The notes under the pieces: generated by a model
Told to the model about the DNA's origin: nothing
What the model saw: the letters and a program-made list of their open reading frames with translations, nothing else
Database searches by the model: none
In this document: positions 11,295-23,071 of the stretch, one piece after another
Numbering within the stretch: position 1 is the stretch's first letter
Layout: each line of letters begins with the position of its first letter
Assembly (NCBI GenBank): GCA_029851415.1
Contig: CM056742.1
Location: forward strand, 63,126,454-63,190,453
Length of the DNA stretch: 64,000 nt
Direction: 5' to 3'
From: Eretmocerus hayati
Lineage: Eukaryota; Arthropoda; Insecta; Hymenoptera; Aphelinidae
Made by a program: the position numbers and the translations under genes

Positions 11295-14047
11295 TTAGTG
11301 CTCAGATAAATTGCATTTAGTGGGGTGAAATGGTATGCCCAGAACTGATAGTCATCAACATGGCCAGTTTTTGGCTTCGAATGTACATGCAGTACTCAAA
11401 ACTTCAAACGTAGGCTTTTTCTCGTGCTTGTATTCGATTATTTCACACGTTTCATTGATATTTCGTCCGCGACGAAGTGACATAGAGTAATTCAAGATAC
11501 GCTGTGAGCATTTTGAATAGATGATTCACTCTTAGTGAAGAACCCATAAAAAGATTAAGGCACATGGCTTGCGCACTAAATTACGAGTTCTGGAATAAAA
11601 CTTTAGAGGAATTGTTAGTTCTATACTCCACTTCGAGGGAAGTATTTGAGCATAACCTTAGCGACTCTTGCTCCAACGCTGGCGCTGGAGGTATACGTTT
11701 ATCTGCAAACGTAACAATGCACGAAACTGACTTTTCGATCCTCAATCTTCGAAAATGGAAGAGAGGAGTGAATGGATCGATCTGAAAACTCATTCCAACC
11801 GAAGTGTATCCAAACAGAATACATGTAGCAAAATTTGAAGAGAGTGATCCAGAGCTTGCTCGTCGAAATGAAAGGTCATAACACGTTCCGGATGAGTTGT
11901 CGCGATAATCCCCATATAGTTTTAAGGCTGGGGGGGGGGGAGTTCACAAATCGCCGTGCTCGAATCTCATGAGGCAATCTAGACGAATTGTAAGTCGAGA
12001 ACGAGTGTTGGGTACACGTGGGAACAGCGTGAATGTATAAGGGTGCGGGAGGAGGAATATTGGTTTTTGTATCCCAGGTCCCTGCCTTTTGGCTCAACCC
12101 ATGCAGTTGCCCCCATGCGCGTTGAGCAGGGATACGCCCTGCCAGCACGTCGGTTTAGGAGACAGACACCACCAAACCACGAGTGATTCAGTAATAACCA
12201 GCTCCTCCTCCCCGACTACCGAATTCCGGGCTTGGCCCCCAGCGCAAGGCTTAAACCCGCCCCTCGGTGGGACTCTTCTGGGCTTTCTTGGAGCCCAGGG
12301 AGCCCCGCGGGTTGATGGATGAGTCGTCCAGGCTCGCATTGTTATCGCTCAAAGACGATTACAATGCAAGTTCCTAGACTCACCCATCCCCAAAGTGCCG
12401 GATGCAGATGTGCAGTCTCCACGCTCTGGCGAGCGCTGACTGGGGCCGGGAGCTCGTCAGACTCCAGGGATGAGGCACTAAGGTGCCCCGACCCCTCTTG
12501 CGGGTGGGTGAGAGAAGAGGGAGGGAATTTAAGGAGTGAGATGGCTCTAATCACACGATGTTGTTGTTCCCCGTCACTTTTAATTACTGGGCTTACAATT
12601 TTCTGCGTTCTCCGCACTGGTTTCATTTTTATCCTAAAGTTTTTCGACGTGCTTGACCCTTTACCAGTAAGACCTCAAAATTTTTGTGGCCGATGACTTT
12701 GTGTTCCAATATTATTTCCATGGCAGGTTTCAGTCACATTTGAGATGAATTCAAAGTTGACCTTCGCTAGAGAATCACTATCATAGAAAATACCGTTACA
12801 AAAACGACACATGATATGGGGCAACCGATCTGAGGTGGCACGAGAAATTGACATCAGGATTTCTCTTAGATCCTTCCCCTCCCTATCCACATGTCATGTT
12901 GAAGTGTATCGTTTTTTTTAATCAACAAGAGTCGTCATGTACAGTTCCCATCAATTTCGTGCATTCAAGCTCCAGGAGAGTGCGATCCAAATTTTCAAGA
13001 GATGTTGATGCTGGTATTTCTTGACCGTCAGTCTCTCTCGGTAGTCACTGAGAGGAATGACTCCAATGTTATGAAGGATCTCCCAAAACATAATTGGTGA
13101 AATCTAGGAGAGGAGCTCCATATCTAATACTTGAGTTGGGATTGTAAGAATTTCCATGTCCCTCCCCGTTCCCCTTTTCTCTGAAGCCGTAAAAGGATCA
13201 GTTTCTTCCTGCAAATTGAGAGATATTTGATGCCTTCAGAGAAAAAAATTCCCGTGAAAAGTTCCCATCATCTCTTCAAGATCACTCTTGCTACCAGCGG
13301 GGTACTATACTCATCTGCGATATCTTTGATGGTTTACCAGACCGATCGCGGTGAGACCCACGGTATATCTTCGACTTCATCAAATGTGATGTCTAAAATA
13401 GCTTTCTCTTTACAGATGATGTTCAAAAGCATAACTGATAACGCAAAAAATCTTGCTGCGAACGCTAAAATTGAGGACATGTCGAGGATTTTCAAGAACC
13501 ATATGTCGGGAAAACCGGATGTCAAGAATGCTTTGAGTGGAGTCATGGTAAGAATGGGATCTTCCATCAAGTAAATCTCAGTATCACAGATCATCTTCCA
13601 AAGGGGATTCTCACAGTAACTGATGCCTCAATTTCTCGGTCCTTCCATTGCAAATCTCAAAGTCAGCAACTACCCTTCGATTCAATTCATAGCGTCATGG
13701 AATTTGGTGCGATTTCTAAATAATGTAGCACGATATCATTAGAGTAGAGAACTTTGATAGGGTTGATAAAGCTGAATGGTGATGCTTGGTGTACTATTCT
13801 CGTAACCTCACAATAGATTGTATGTGATCAGCTCCCCCCACCCCTCCTGTCATTTCGTACTCAACGGACGGATTCCGCAAAGGATGATTGTACAATATCA
13901 CAGATTCATCATTCGATTGTTTCATATAGCCCCTTTTCCCCCCGAGCCATTCTAATATGGTGAGCCTTCGATCTATCCACAATCCCTTGTCAAAAAGATT
14001 CCGATGAGGGGAGGATTGATTGATCGATTCTTAGAATATCTGTTGCG
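11295..14047. other. Unassigned region with a GC-rich block
   Basis: No recognised gene. A ten-G run lies at about 11931. About 12000-12540 is GC-rich against AT-rich flanks, with open frames on both strands, which suggests a retroelement untranslated region or an acquired segment, but I cannot name it. A 115-codon frame on + at 13227-13574 is overlapped by an 86-codon frame on - and shows no domain. A 73-codon frame at 11564-11785 (+) is likewise unrecognised. Confidence 0.4.
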
Positions 14048-14059
14048 GACGTAGGGCAA
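14048..14059. other. Left target-site duplication
   Basis: GACGTAGGGCAA immediately precedes the foldback arm. It reappears as GACGTAGGGTAA at 14965-14976 with one mismatch; the similarity extends two more bases (AG) into the arm. Confidence 0.55.
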
Positions 14060-14962
14060 AGTTGTTAAAATCCACTGCACGTGCATCACACGCGCGTGTA
14101 TCACACGTGCATCCGTGCATCCGTGCATTGAGCCTTCTGCTCCGAAAGGTTACGTAGTCTGCATGTTTACTTTTCAAAAGTCGAGTTTTTCGAGTAAACT
14201 ACAAAGTATCGCAAGATTACGCCACGCGAGATGCCGGTTAGCTGTCACTTGCTTCCCAAAATGATTGAGATCGAAGTCCAGATTGATAATCGAGCTTTTA
14301 AAAATGAGGTGATTCCTGTGGAAATTGAAGACACCCAACCAAAATAATACGAGCTTTCCTTCCCGGTTCATTGATTCTGGAAAGTTTAGGTGTGCTAAAG
14401 TTAGAAAATCAGCCCCCTCTATTCGTCATTATGCTAGAAAGATTAATTTTCACCCTCAAAAAAGCGATTACAAGAAAGTGAACAATCAAACTATGTTGCC
14501 TTGAGCAAACGAGATTCTACGTGTTTGTTGTTTGCGAATCGAGCTTTTATGATGAAAAGCAACCGTCCCTGAGTAATGACTGATAAGATGATCGATCACT
14601 AGACCTCTGCCCACAAATTTTGACGAGAAATAAGCCAAAATCTGTAGCTTGCGACAATCGACCGAGAAAAGACCATGTGTTGTCTCGGGTGTTGGAGCTT
14701 TTGGAGACATCACCTCGCTTTGAACAGCATGATCATCGCTCTGGACCCCAATATCGACTATTTTGGGTTGCTAGCGACAATTATCCAACTTCTCCGCGCA
14801 TCATAATCTTGAGATGATTCGTAGTTCATTAGAAAAACTTGATTTCCAAAAATAAACATGCAGAGTACCTAACCTTTCGGAGCAGAAAGCTCGATGCATG
14901 AATGCACGAATGCACGTGTAATACACGCGCGTGTAATGCACGAGCAGTGGATTTTAACAACT
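14060..14962. mobile_element. Foldback element of about 0.9 kb with ~450 bp arms and CACGCGCGTGT hairpins
   Basis: The left half starts AGTTGTTAAAATCCACTGC and the right half ends with the complement. The arms pair through GCATCACACGCGCGTGTAT, the CTGCTCCGAAAGGTTA block, TGCATGTTTA and on to the centre near 14515. Small ACACGCGCGTGT palindromes sit inside each end. The element is flanked by an imperfect 12-14 bp direct repeat. There is no coding capacity: a 75-codon frame at 14486-14713 overlaps its mirror image. Confidence 0.8.
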
Positions 14963-14978
14963 TCGACGTAGGGTAAAG

Positions 14979-15954
14979 ATTCATCCACCCAACAAACGAG
15001 GATACATAGCAAGGATCACACATCCATCCACTCATCATGTGCGATTCATACAAGTGATACTCGAGATGCGGAATGATAGTGAATGACTCGAGAGGTATTC
15101 ACGCTATAAAGTGTTATGAAGTATATGAGCTTTCCTATCAAAATATGGACTAGTAGATTTAGCAATATGCTAGAGAGCTTTCAATCCACGGTGAGAGTCA
15201 GGTTGGCTGTAGGAATTGTTTAGAGATACCGACGAGAGAAGTAGGAGAGCCTCCAAGCCCTTCGAGCAAGGCGCGCTCGAATCAGTCATCGCGATCACGA
15301 TTTCGTAGAAAGTTCAGTAGAGTATTTCTAAAAGTGTCCGAGCTTGCTTCGAAGTCAAGGCAGAAGCTTATTCAGGAGATGCGAGTCGTAGATGATAGAT
15401 GATTGGCTGAGAAGTTCCAGGCGTGAGGAGTGCCAGGTGAAGGGTGGTTTGTTGTCATTTCTCACTAGCGCAGGGTAGGGTTGTTAATGGCCAGAGAAAA
15501 CTTGGGCCTGAGGAACGTCGGCTGCTTATATTTGATGATGACAAATGCTAGTGAGCCAAGAGGATACTCTCCACAACTTTCAGCAGAAAGCCACCCGAGA
15601 CTCACGTGTTAAGGTGTGACATTGTTTTGCAGAGAAATCTTGCCATTAATGAAACTGATGCACGCATTCTGCGAGCGATCGAGTTTCAGGTCTTGGTCCT
15701 TGTTCACTCTATCAAGCTGTCCCGAACCATAGTCGAAGTATGGCAAAACTGAGTCACTCACAAGTTACCCTAGTGGACGAATCAGATGTGAGCAGCAATT
15801 CTGAGAAAGTACAGAGATCCACGGACACCCTGGTGTATTTGATTGATTTGTTTGCCCTAATCAAGTGATAGGTCGATGAGCTCTCCGAGACTCTTGATCC
15901 AATTTGAATAGAGTATAGCGGTACTCATGACTCGCATCTGAGCACGGAAAGGAA
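14979..15954. other. Unassigned region
   Basis: No domain-bearing frame. About 15230-15420 is slightly more GC-rich and has a weak Arg/Ser-rich open reading on +, which could be decayed gag-like sequence, but nothing allows a call. Confidence 0.35.
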
Positions 15955-16090
15955 AAGTTTGTTAGATTCACAAACGTCTGTTTGTAAAATTTGTAATTGT
16001 TGGATTAACAAACTAGTCTGTTCGATTTACGAACTACGCATTTGTAAATTTAACAAATGTGTCCAGTGTTAAATTTACAAACACGACCGC
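15955..16090. repeat. Cluster of TTTGT/ACAAA palindromic words
   Basis: Words such as GTTTGTTAGATTCACAAAC, AACAAACTAGTCTGTTCG and CATTTGTAAATTTAACAAATG give a run of small hairpins. The same word family recurs at about 32355-32550. Confidence 0.6.
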
Positions 16091-16496
16091 AACTGATCAT
16101 TGGCGCGAGTTCTCGCGCCACCCGCCAGTATACCCGCAGCAGTTAGTACCCACTGAGGAGCTGAGTTTTGTTGGAACTTTTCCTTGGAATTGGATAATGG
16201 ACGAAGAGACCAAAAGTTTGCTGAAACTGTGGGGCTTTGATAAGTTCAAAGGTATGTTTATCTATCAGTGCCCGTGACACTTCAGAAAAGCACTTACTGG
16301 AAGGAATATACGTAACATAATCTCTGTAGGTTATGTTGAAGAGATTTGGCATCATTACTTCCATATTTTAATGAAAACAGTCTACTTCTAACTTGCTTCG
16401 TGAATTTATACTGCTATAATCTTTCCAGCTGAGAAAATTGACCTTCAAGCCCTGGAGGCACTGACACCACAGATGATCACTAGCCTTATTCCAACA

Positions 16497-16935
16497 GTCG
16501 GACTCCCCCGAGTAAAAAAGAATCATATATGACCATATATGGCCATATCTCGTCATATATGGCCATATATAGTATGGACATATATGGCCATATATAGCCA
16601 TACATGGTCATGTATGGTTATAGATGATCATGGAAGTATAAAGATTCTATTCGGTAGCTAGCTAGAGCGATTGAACGTGGCAAAAGGCTCACTTTGATCG
16701 GATTCGAAAGTAGGAAATTAGCCCGGTCTTTGCGAGGGTCTCCGGTAGACCTTTTGTTGGAAATAGCGAGGTGACTGCACCAATGTGGAGATGGTATGTT
16801 CCTAAAAATTTTCGGCCCAAGGTAGACATTGTGCTTTTGTTCAAAGCGGAGCTATGCGTTTTTTAAATAATTAATTTCCGGTGTATGTCCGTCGTGCTCT
16901 AGTGCCAGGGTGCTCATTCTAAAACTTCTTCGGGG
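16497..16935 (+). repeat. Left arm of the 8 kb inverted-repeat domain
   Basis: The outer part (16497-16632) is made of ATATATGGCCATATATGG-like words with the frame CCCGAGTAA at its edge. The inner part (16633-16935) is ordinary sequence ending GCCAGGGTGCTCATTC. Both parts reappear inverted at 24444-24592 and 23305-23615. Confidence 0.8.
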
Positions 16936-17399
16936 TAAAGTGAGATAACGTTGAGGTGGTCAATCTAGATTTGATCAGAATTGGCAAAGTTGAGGGAGAA
17001 AGGTCGATTTTTGTTGGAAAAGGGGTATAGTGACAATTTTTCGCCAAGAACTCGAAAAACAACGCGCTTAGTCAAACTATTATATAAACACTTTTTTGTC
17101 AATCCGTGCAAGATCTTTCAATTTGTAGTCGAGTGTTTCTTCTTCAGAGAAACGTTATTTCTGTGACATTGTCTTTGCAGCAAGCGTGAACGTTGGTCCC
17201 GTGGCTTGTAGGCTCGAGAATGATGCGTTTGACCAAAACTTCACTAGGATTTTGTTTTGTTCATCTCAAAGGTCTTTCAATTCGGGCTCATGTACTTTTT
17301 CCCGTGAGCGACGCATTTCTGAGATATTGACCTCACACCTGTGGTCGATAGAGGTCACGAACGTGTTTTGAAACATGATTACACTGTAAAAAACTTATA
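16936..17399. other. Interior of the inverted-repeat domain, no gene
   Basis: AT-rich sequence with short frames only. A stretch around 17060-17300 (ATCTTTCAATTTGTAGTCGAG, then GATGCGTTTGACCAAAACTTC) resembles 19450-19660 in the same orientation, indicating a diverged dispersed repeat. Confidence 0.4.
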
Positions 17400-17525
17400 G
17401 TCAGTATTTCAAACACTGCTTGAAATTCGTCTACAAGCACTGTGCTTGAATCGATTTTTCAACCACGTGGTTGAAAAATCGATTCAGCAATGAATTTCAA
17501 GCACGTGGTTGAAATCAAGTAACGC
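17400..17525. repeat. TTCAA/TTGAA palindrome cluster
   Basis: TTTTTCAACCACGTGGTTGAAAAA at about 17455 is an extended perfect palindrome, flanked by CTTGAAATTC and GAATTTCAAGCAC words that pair across it, giving nested hairpins of roughly 120 bp. Confidence 0.7.
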
Positions 17526-17739
17526 GCCTGATTGACTGTCTTAACGTATTCCAGCATATATAAATTTCATACCAGCTCGAAATCTGTACATCTATTTGGG
17601 GACCCAGTGGTCCTGCGAAAATCAACAGTTAGCTATGTGATTCGATATTTTGGTATATCTCTCAACTGCAAATTTCGCCCAGAAATCATATCCAATGACC
17701 AGGGTCTTAGTGATGCAGGTCACCGATTGGCCGAACGAA

Positions 17740-18497
17740 TCGTACATGAGTTGATTATGTCGATGGCCCTGAGTAAAAAGGAACTATCTGAAAACGTATG
17801 ACTTGAAAGGAACTATCCAACAATTTTTGTGGAAGGAACTATCTAAAAATTTTTGCTCAAGAGGATCTATCTCGATATGTCTGATTTAAAAGGAACTATC
17901 TAAAATTTTCGTTCCAGAAAGGAACTATTGGTGAATTTCTGGTTCAAAAGGAACTATCTGTAAATGTTTGGTTGAAAGGAACTATCTGAATTTGTCTGAT
18001 TTCAAAGGAACTATCTGCAAGTTTTCGTTTCAGAAAAGAAGTATCTGTGAATTTCTGGTTTGAGAGTCACCAAAAATTTACAGATAGTTCCTTTCAAATC
18101 AGACAAATCGAGATAGTTCCTTTCAACTCTCACGATTCCAGATAGTTCCTTCCAGCCAAAAATTTATAGATAGTTCCTTCCTGAAACATAAATTTTCTGA
18201 TAGTTCCTTTCAAATCAGACAAATCCAGATAGATCATTTTAAGCAAACATTTTTTAGATAGTTCTTTTTACAAAAATTTATAGATAGTTCTTTTTACAGA
18301 TACTCAGATAGTTCCTTTTAACCAGAAACTTTCAGATAATTCCTTTTAAACGAGACAAATTCAGATAGTTCCTATCAAGTGAACGAATTCAGATAGTTCC
18401 TTTTACAGACACTTTTGGATAGTTCCCTTCAAGTATTACGGTTTCAGATAGTTCCTCTTTACTCTGAGCCATCGGTGTGTAGATGTACCACGACCTA
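17740..18497. mobile_element. GGAACTATC foldback element (about 0.75 kb)
   Basis: The left end CGATGGCCCTGAGTAAAAAG (17761) matches the inverted right end CTTTACTCTGAGCCATCG (18457-18474). The left half (17776-18060) holds about nine AAAGGAACTATCT words in one orientation; the right half (18080-18455) holds about fourteen AGATAGTTCCTTTT words in the opposite orientation, at 25-45 bp spacing. It has no coding capacity. The architecture matches the TTACGCCCTTT elements although the word is unrelated. Outer GTACAT words extend the pairing slightly. No certain target duplication is seen. Confidence 0.8.
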
Positions 18498-19267
18498 CAA
18501 GAGCATACAATTCATGAATTGTGTAGAACCGGAGAAATGAATTATGAGTTGTATGGCTTTCAATTTCGAAGTTAGATTCTCTAGTGACCACGTGCAATAT
18601 TTTTCGTTTCGAACTGTTATTAAGAATATGTTACTGATCATGAATTTCAGAGCCTATCAAATACTTTTCAAGATTCCTGGTAATCGACTGTTCTCTAGCT
18701 GCACATTGGAAAAAATGTGCAAATTATTTTCTGAAAATCCGCGTGCCTGAATTAGTTCTTATTTTGTTGACACTTACTAAAAATATATGTATGTTTTGTT
18801 TATATCCAAAAGCTTTCAATTTTTCATCCACTGTCTCCCCTGGCATCCCTAAACTTCCTCGCTCAAGCATACAATTCATGTTGTATACTCGTGGTACATA
18901 CGTTGGATCAGGTTGAAGAAAAATTTGCGTATCCATAAGTCGAATGATTTTTCCCACTCGATATCCTATACTATTTTATCGATATGGCACTAAATATCGA
19001 AGAAGTTGCCAGAGGTATTTCGATAGTTACCTGAGGAGTTCCATCGATATTTCTTATATTCGAAAAGTTATTAATATCGTCAGTATATTGCCTTAGACGC
19101 GGAAAATCTAGGGGAGGGCACAGTCTCTTAGATATTTTTTTTATATATCAAAATTCTTACACCCTTATAACAATTATCGTAGTTTTGTGTTTTGCATGTA
19201 TATTCTATCAAAGCTACAAAGAATCAATATTCTCGGCCGTCCACATTTCAATTATGATCATTGGGTT
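18498..19267. other. Unassigned interior sequence
   Basis: Short frames on both strands (68 and 77 codons) without domains. ATCGATAT-type words cluster at about 18955-19085. A run of T/A lies near 19135. Confidence 0.35.
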
Positions 19268-19395
19268 TCATTCATGTTGGTTGAATTTCAACCAACTGTT
19301 TCAATTTGGATTCAACTACGGTGGTTGTACTTCAACCACGCTCTCTTGTATTCAACCACCGTGGCTGGAAACTTTGGTTGAAATTCATGCACGTA
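19268..19395. repeat. GGTTGAA/TTCAACC palindrome cluster
   Basis: Alternating GGTTGAATTTCAACC, TTCAACTACGGTGGTTGTA, CTTCAACCACG and ATTCAACCACCGTGG words form overlapping hairpins, related in word content to the cluster at 17400-17525. Confidence 0.65.
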
Positions 19396-19670
19396 AATAC
19401 AGTGTACGAAATATTGCACTGAACCGAGATGTGTGGCATGAACAATTTTGTATTCACCTCTTCAAGATCTTTCAATCTGTATCCAGATGTTTTTCTTAAG
19501 GAATGCTTCCTTCCTGACATATATATGCCTTGCAGCATATCGAATCAGTTGTCCCGAACCTGCCTCGGCGTTTAACTCGCCGCGAAAATGGTGCGCTTGA
19601 TGAAAATTTTACAAGAACACTCTTCTGTTCATCTTGGAAAGATCTTTTAACTCTCATTTGAGTGTTTACA

Positions 19671-22286
19671 TTGGACTCTTGTACCTTGCAGTACAAGAGT
19701 CCAATAATGCGTAGAAAAAATGTCCAGTAGTCATGCGATCAGAATTCTCTAATGTAGATCTAAATTTGATTCATCCCGGATGTGAACCGCTTAAACAATA
19801 GGAATGCCTAACAGATTCGGATGGTGCTTATTCATTTTAGACATTTCATCGCCCAAATTTCGGTTACAAAGTTTGAGAAAACTTTTCATCATAGGTGGTA
19901 CAGAGATTATGTGCACGAGTTAGATAGATATCTCGTAGCTGGAGGAGGAAGAGAATATGAAAAATTGTAGCTTTGACTGCTTCCTCACGAGATCAAAATT
20001 CTATAAAGTGGGTGGGTCTTTCGAAATTTACAAAGGTGAACCTACTAAAAATTAGTAATGCTAAGCAGATTCGAATACTGCTTATGAGTTCCTAACTTTT
20101 CCTCAACCAGAATCTGAACAGGAAGTATACAGATAATAGGCACGAGTCAGAACCGTATCTCAATGAATAATTGCACGGAAAGTTATGGCTTCGACTGTTC
20201 AGTTATGCGATCAAAATTCTCGAAGGTGATCAAGTTCTTGGAGAATTCCATACACGAACCTCTCAGAAATTGGTGATACCGAGCAGATTTGAGTCTTGCT
20301 GTCTGAGTCTAAATGTTCTATCAATTTAAATTTGATTACAAAGTTCGTAAAAATTCGCATTGAAGGTAAAATTATGAAGAATTGAACCAGTATCCGATAG
20401 CTGGGAGATGCAAAAATGTTTGAAAAATCGTGGGTATGAATGATCAAACCATAATATCAAAATTCTTGTAAGTGAGTGAGCTCTCCTCAAATTCCGCACT
20501 CGGATATACCATGACGATTTTCGATAGATTTACGTGTGGAATTCTTCAAAAACCTTTGCGCCCCTCTGAGAATAGTGATCTCATTGCGGGGCCGTCAGAA
20601 TCATAATCTACAAATAATTGTCTACTCACCAGGTACGGGTTACTGTTGCGACTAGATTTCATCATTCATTGTGATGCTAACTCATCTCAGACTTTTGAGT
20701 CAGATTTTAGCTGACAGGACTTCCATAATCAAATGTAAAATCGAATCTGCTTGTTGACACCATTCTCTAGTAGAGTCACGTTTGGAAATCACGCAAAACC
20801 CACCCATTCTTCAGAAATTTGATCCCATAGATGAGCAATCAAAACTAAAATCCTTTTCAAACATTTTTGCATCTCCCAGCTACTGGGTACCGGTTCAATT
20901 CGTGTTTACAATGCACCTTTAATGCAAACTTTCCCAAACTTTGTGTTTAAATTTAAGCTAACAGAACTTTGAAACTTACACAGCAGAACTCGAATCTGCT
21001 TGGTATCACCAATTTCTGAAAGGTTCGTGTATGGAATTTTCCAAGAACTCAACCACTTTCAAGAACTTTGATCTCATAACTGAACAGTCGAATCTACAAT
21101 TTTTCGTGTATTTATCCACGTGTCTATTATGAGATACTGTTCTGACCCTGTCTATTATCTGTCTATCCATGATGCAAACTTGTTTCGACCTTCCTGTTCA
21201 GATTTTGGTTGAGAAAATGTTGAGAACCTAAAAGCAGTATCCGAATCCGCTTGGCATTACCACTGCCTAGGGGCCGTCCACGAAAGACGTCCGCAGGTTT
21301 TTGATGGATTTTGAACCCCTTCCTCCCCTCCCTTTGTCACACCGTGTCACATATCATTCGACCCCCCCCCCCTAAAAAGATGTCACAAATTTCATCTCCC
21401 CCCCTTTTCTGGTGAGAATTTTGATTTGAATAATATCTGGGTATTCAAACGCTTGTACACTGACAATTCACGAGATACATGATTTGAACGATGAGTTTAA
21501 TGATTTCCTCAGAGCATTTACATATGTATAACATATATCTTTGGAAGAGAAGACAGGAAGGCATAATTCATCCACAATGCTTGATAAGCTATAGTAAAAT
21601 TCTGTTCTCGTCAACTCATTTAAAAATTTAACAACATACACAAAGAGAAGGAATATTTCAATATGGAAAAAATCAGTTCAATCTTCAACATATTTATCGA
21701 GAAACTCATCTGATTAAGTAAAATTCAAAATAATATATTAAGATGATCGTTACAACTCTCACAAACTCGGGTATGCGATTCACCGTGTTTGTAATCAAAC
21801 GAGGCAATACAGGAGCACACAAAGCTTGAATCTTGCCTCAAGCTGCCTTCACATAGGCGAATCGTGACGTTCGCGCCAAATTTGAAATATTTCCACTCGT
21901 GATTGATATCAAAACTTGACCGAGAATCGACAACAATCCTAAAATATGGATAACTTTCATAGGACGTCACAATGCATCGACCCCCACTCCCCCACGTTCT
22001 AAAGTGTCACAAATGCGATACCCCCCCCCCCCTCAAGTGCCGAAGTCTTTTGAGGGTAGCCCTTATGATATAAAATTTTCTCAAACTTTGCAGTCAGAAT
22101 TTGGGTGATCAAATGTCTAGAATTAAAATCCATCACCCGAATCTGCTAGGCATTACAATTGTCTATGAGGTTTGAATGCGGGATTGTGCAAATTCTGATC
22201 TACATTAGAGAATTTTGATCGCATGAACTACCACGCAGTTTCCCACGCATCGCTGGACTTTTGTACTGCGAGGTATAAGAGTCCAA
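19671..22286. mobile_element. 2.6 kb foldback built of ~230 bp units
   Basis: The left terminus TTGGACTCTTGTACC is itself one side of a 34 bp hairpin, and the right terminus is the complementary hairpin ending GAGTCCAA. From 19700 to about 20640 several ~230 bp units run in one direction, each with a GATCAAAATTCT-like start and AGCAGATTCGA(A/G)T word; from 20650 to 22240 the same units run inverted (for example TCGAATCTGCTTGG at 21000 and 21245). The left unit carrying GGAATGCCTAACAGATTCG pairs with CGAATCTGCTAGGCATTAC at 22140. The centre is near 20645. A MITE is inserted at 21269-22065. No transposase was seen. Confidence 0.8.
21269..22065. mobile_element. GGGGCCGTCC-type MITE inside the 2.6 kb foldback
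   Basis: Terminal sequences AGGGGCCGTCCACGAAAGAC and the complement of GTCTTTTGAGGGTAGCCCTT form imperfect TIRs. Subterminal C-runs with GTGTCACA (21320-21410) are mirrored by GTCACAAATGCGATACCCC (21997-22030). GGGCCGTCCA-type termini are widespread in arthropod MITEs. An 81-codon frame on - (21725-21970) lies inside without a domain. It interrupts the right arm of the host foldback, so it is younger. Confidence 0.75.
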
Positions 22287-22435
22287 CAAGCCGATCGATG
22301 GACATTTCCACTCGATCACGAGTTTTCATCGTAAATTGTGAGGCTGGATGATCTATGAAAGAAGATTAGCTAAGCCCCAAAACAATAACAAGAGCACATG
22401 GCATCCCAAAACATAACATCACTCAACATGTGGTA
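22287..22435. other. Short unassigned spacer
   Basis: AT-rich DNA between the 2.6 kb foldback and a small MITE; nothing recognised. Confidence 0.4.
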
Positions 22436-22544
22436 CACTCGGCGTCAATGAATACTTTCCAGAACACTGAAAGAACACGCGACCCTAGATTAGAAATGTA
22501 CGGGTGAGTTGCGTGTTCTGGAAAATATTCATTGACGCCGGGTG
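22436..22544. mobile_element. 109 bp MITE with TA target duplication
   Basis: TIRs CACTCGGCGTCAATGAATA and CACCCGGCGTCAATGAATA extend about 33 bp and are flanked by TA on both sides (22434-22435 and 22545-22546). TA duplication and short TIRs are typical of Tc1/mariner-mobilised MITEs. Confidence 0.8.
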
Positions 22545-22546
22545 TA

Positions 22547-23071
22547 GATCGCAAAGAAAAAGAATGCCAAGGAATGTTCACTACAGTGTCCCTCATTTCT
22601 CAGCTTTTTTTTACTCTTACGAGCGCCCCCTAGATCGTTTTTTTATGACCAAAGAATGAGGAACCCACTTCTATATACACCGAAATAAGAATTTCAACCG
22701 TGCCGTGTCACGAGCCGACATTTTTCAAAAAAAGATGTCGAAAACACTGAAAATTCCACTGGTCCCAACATGTTTGAGCCTCACGCTAGAACGCCATTGA
22801 GGTTTTTAAGTACCCAAATACATCATTTCCGTCGTGAAAATTGCTGCTGGATTTGGATTCAAACTGATATTGATGATTAACTGTGACCTAGATCCGAAAA
22901 ATGGTAATCTTTGCCAACAAAACCTCGTTTTTGATTATTTTCCCTCGTTCCCTCTCTTACCAGCTATTCAATGATTCACAAAAGCTCTCCAAAATACCTT
23001 CTCATATGTGAAACTTCACGGAAACCCAAGTGCCGACCCCAGATCTGCGGTGAGAAGTAAAAATTCACACA
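22547..23071. other. Unassigned spacer
   Basis: Ordinary AT-rich sequence with no long frame and no repeat that I could pair. Confidence 0.4.

Noticed and set aside
12000..12540. GC-rich stretch as an rRNA or ribosomal spacer fragment
   Set aside because: I could not match it to any conserved rRNA core sequence by eye.
13227..13574. 115-codon frame as a possible host gene
   Set aside because: Unremarkable composition, an overlapping 86-codon antisense frame, and no recognised domain or splice pattern; not called.
17776..18455. CRISPR-like short repeats (GGAACTATC)
   Set aside because: Words are only 9-13 bp, spacers are themselves related, and orientation flips at the centre; a foldback explains it.
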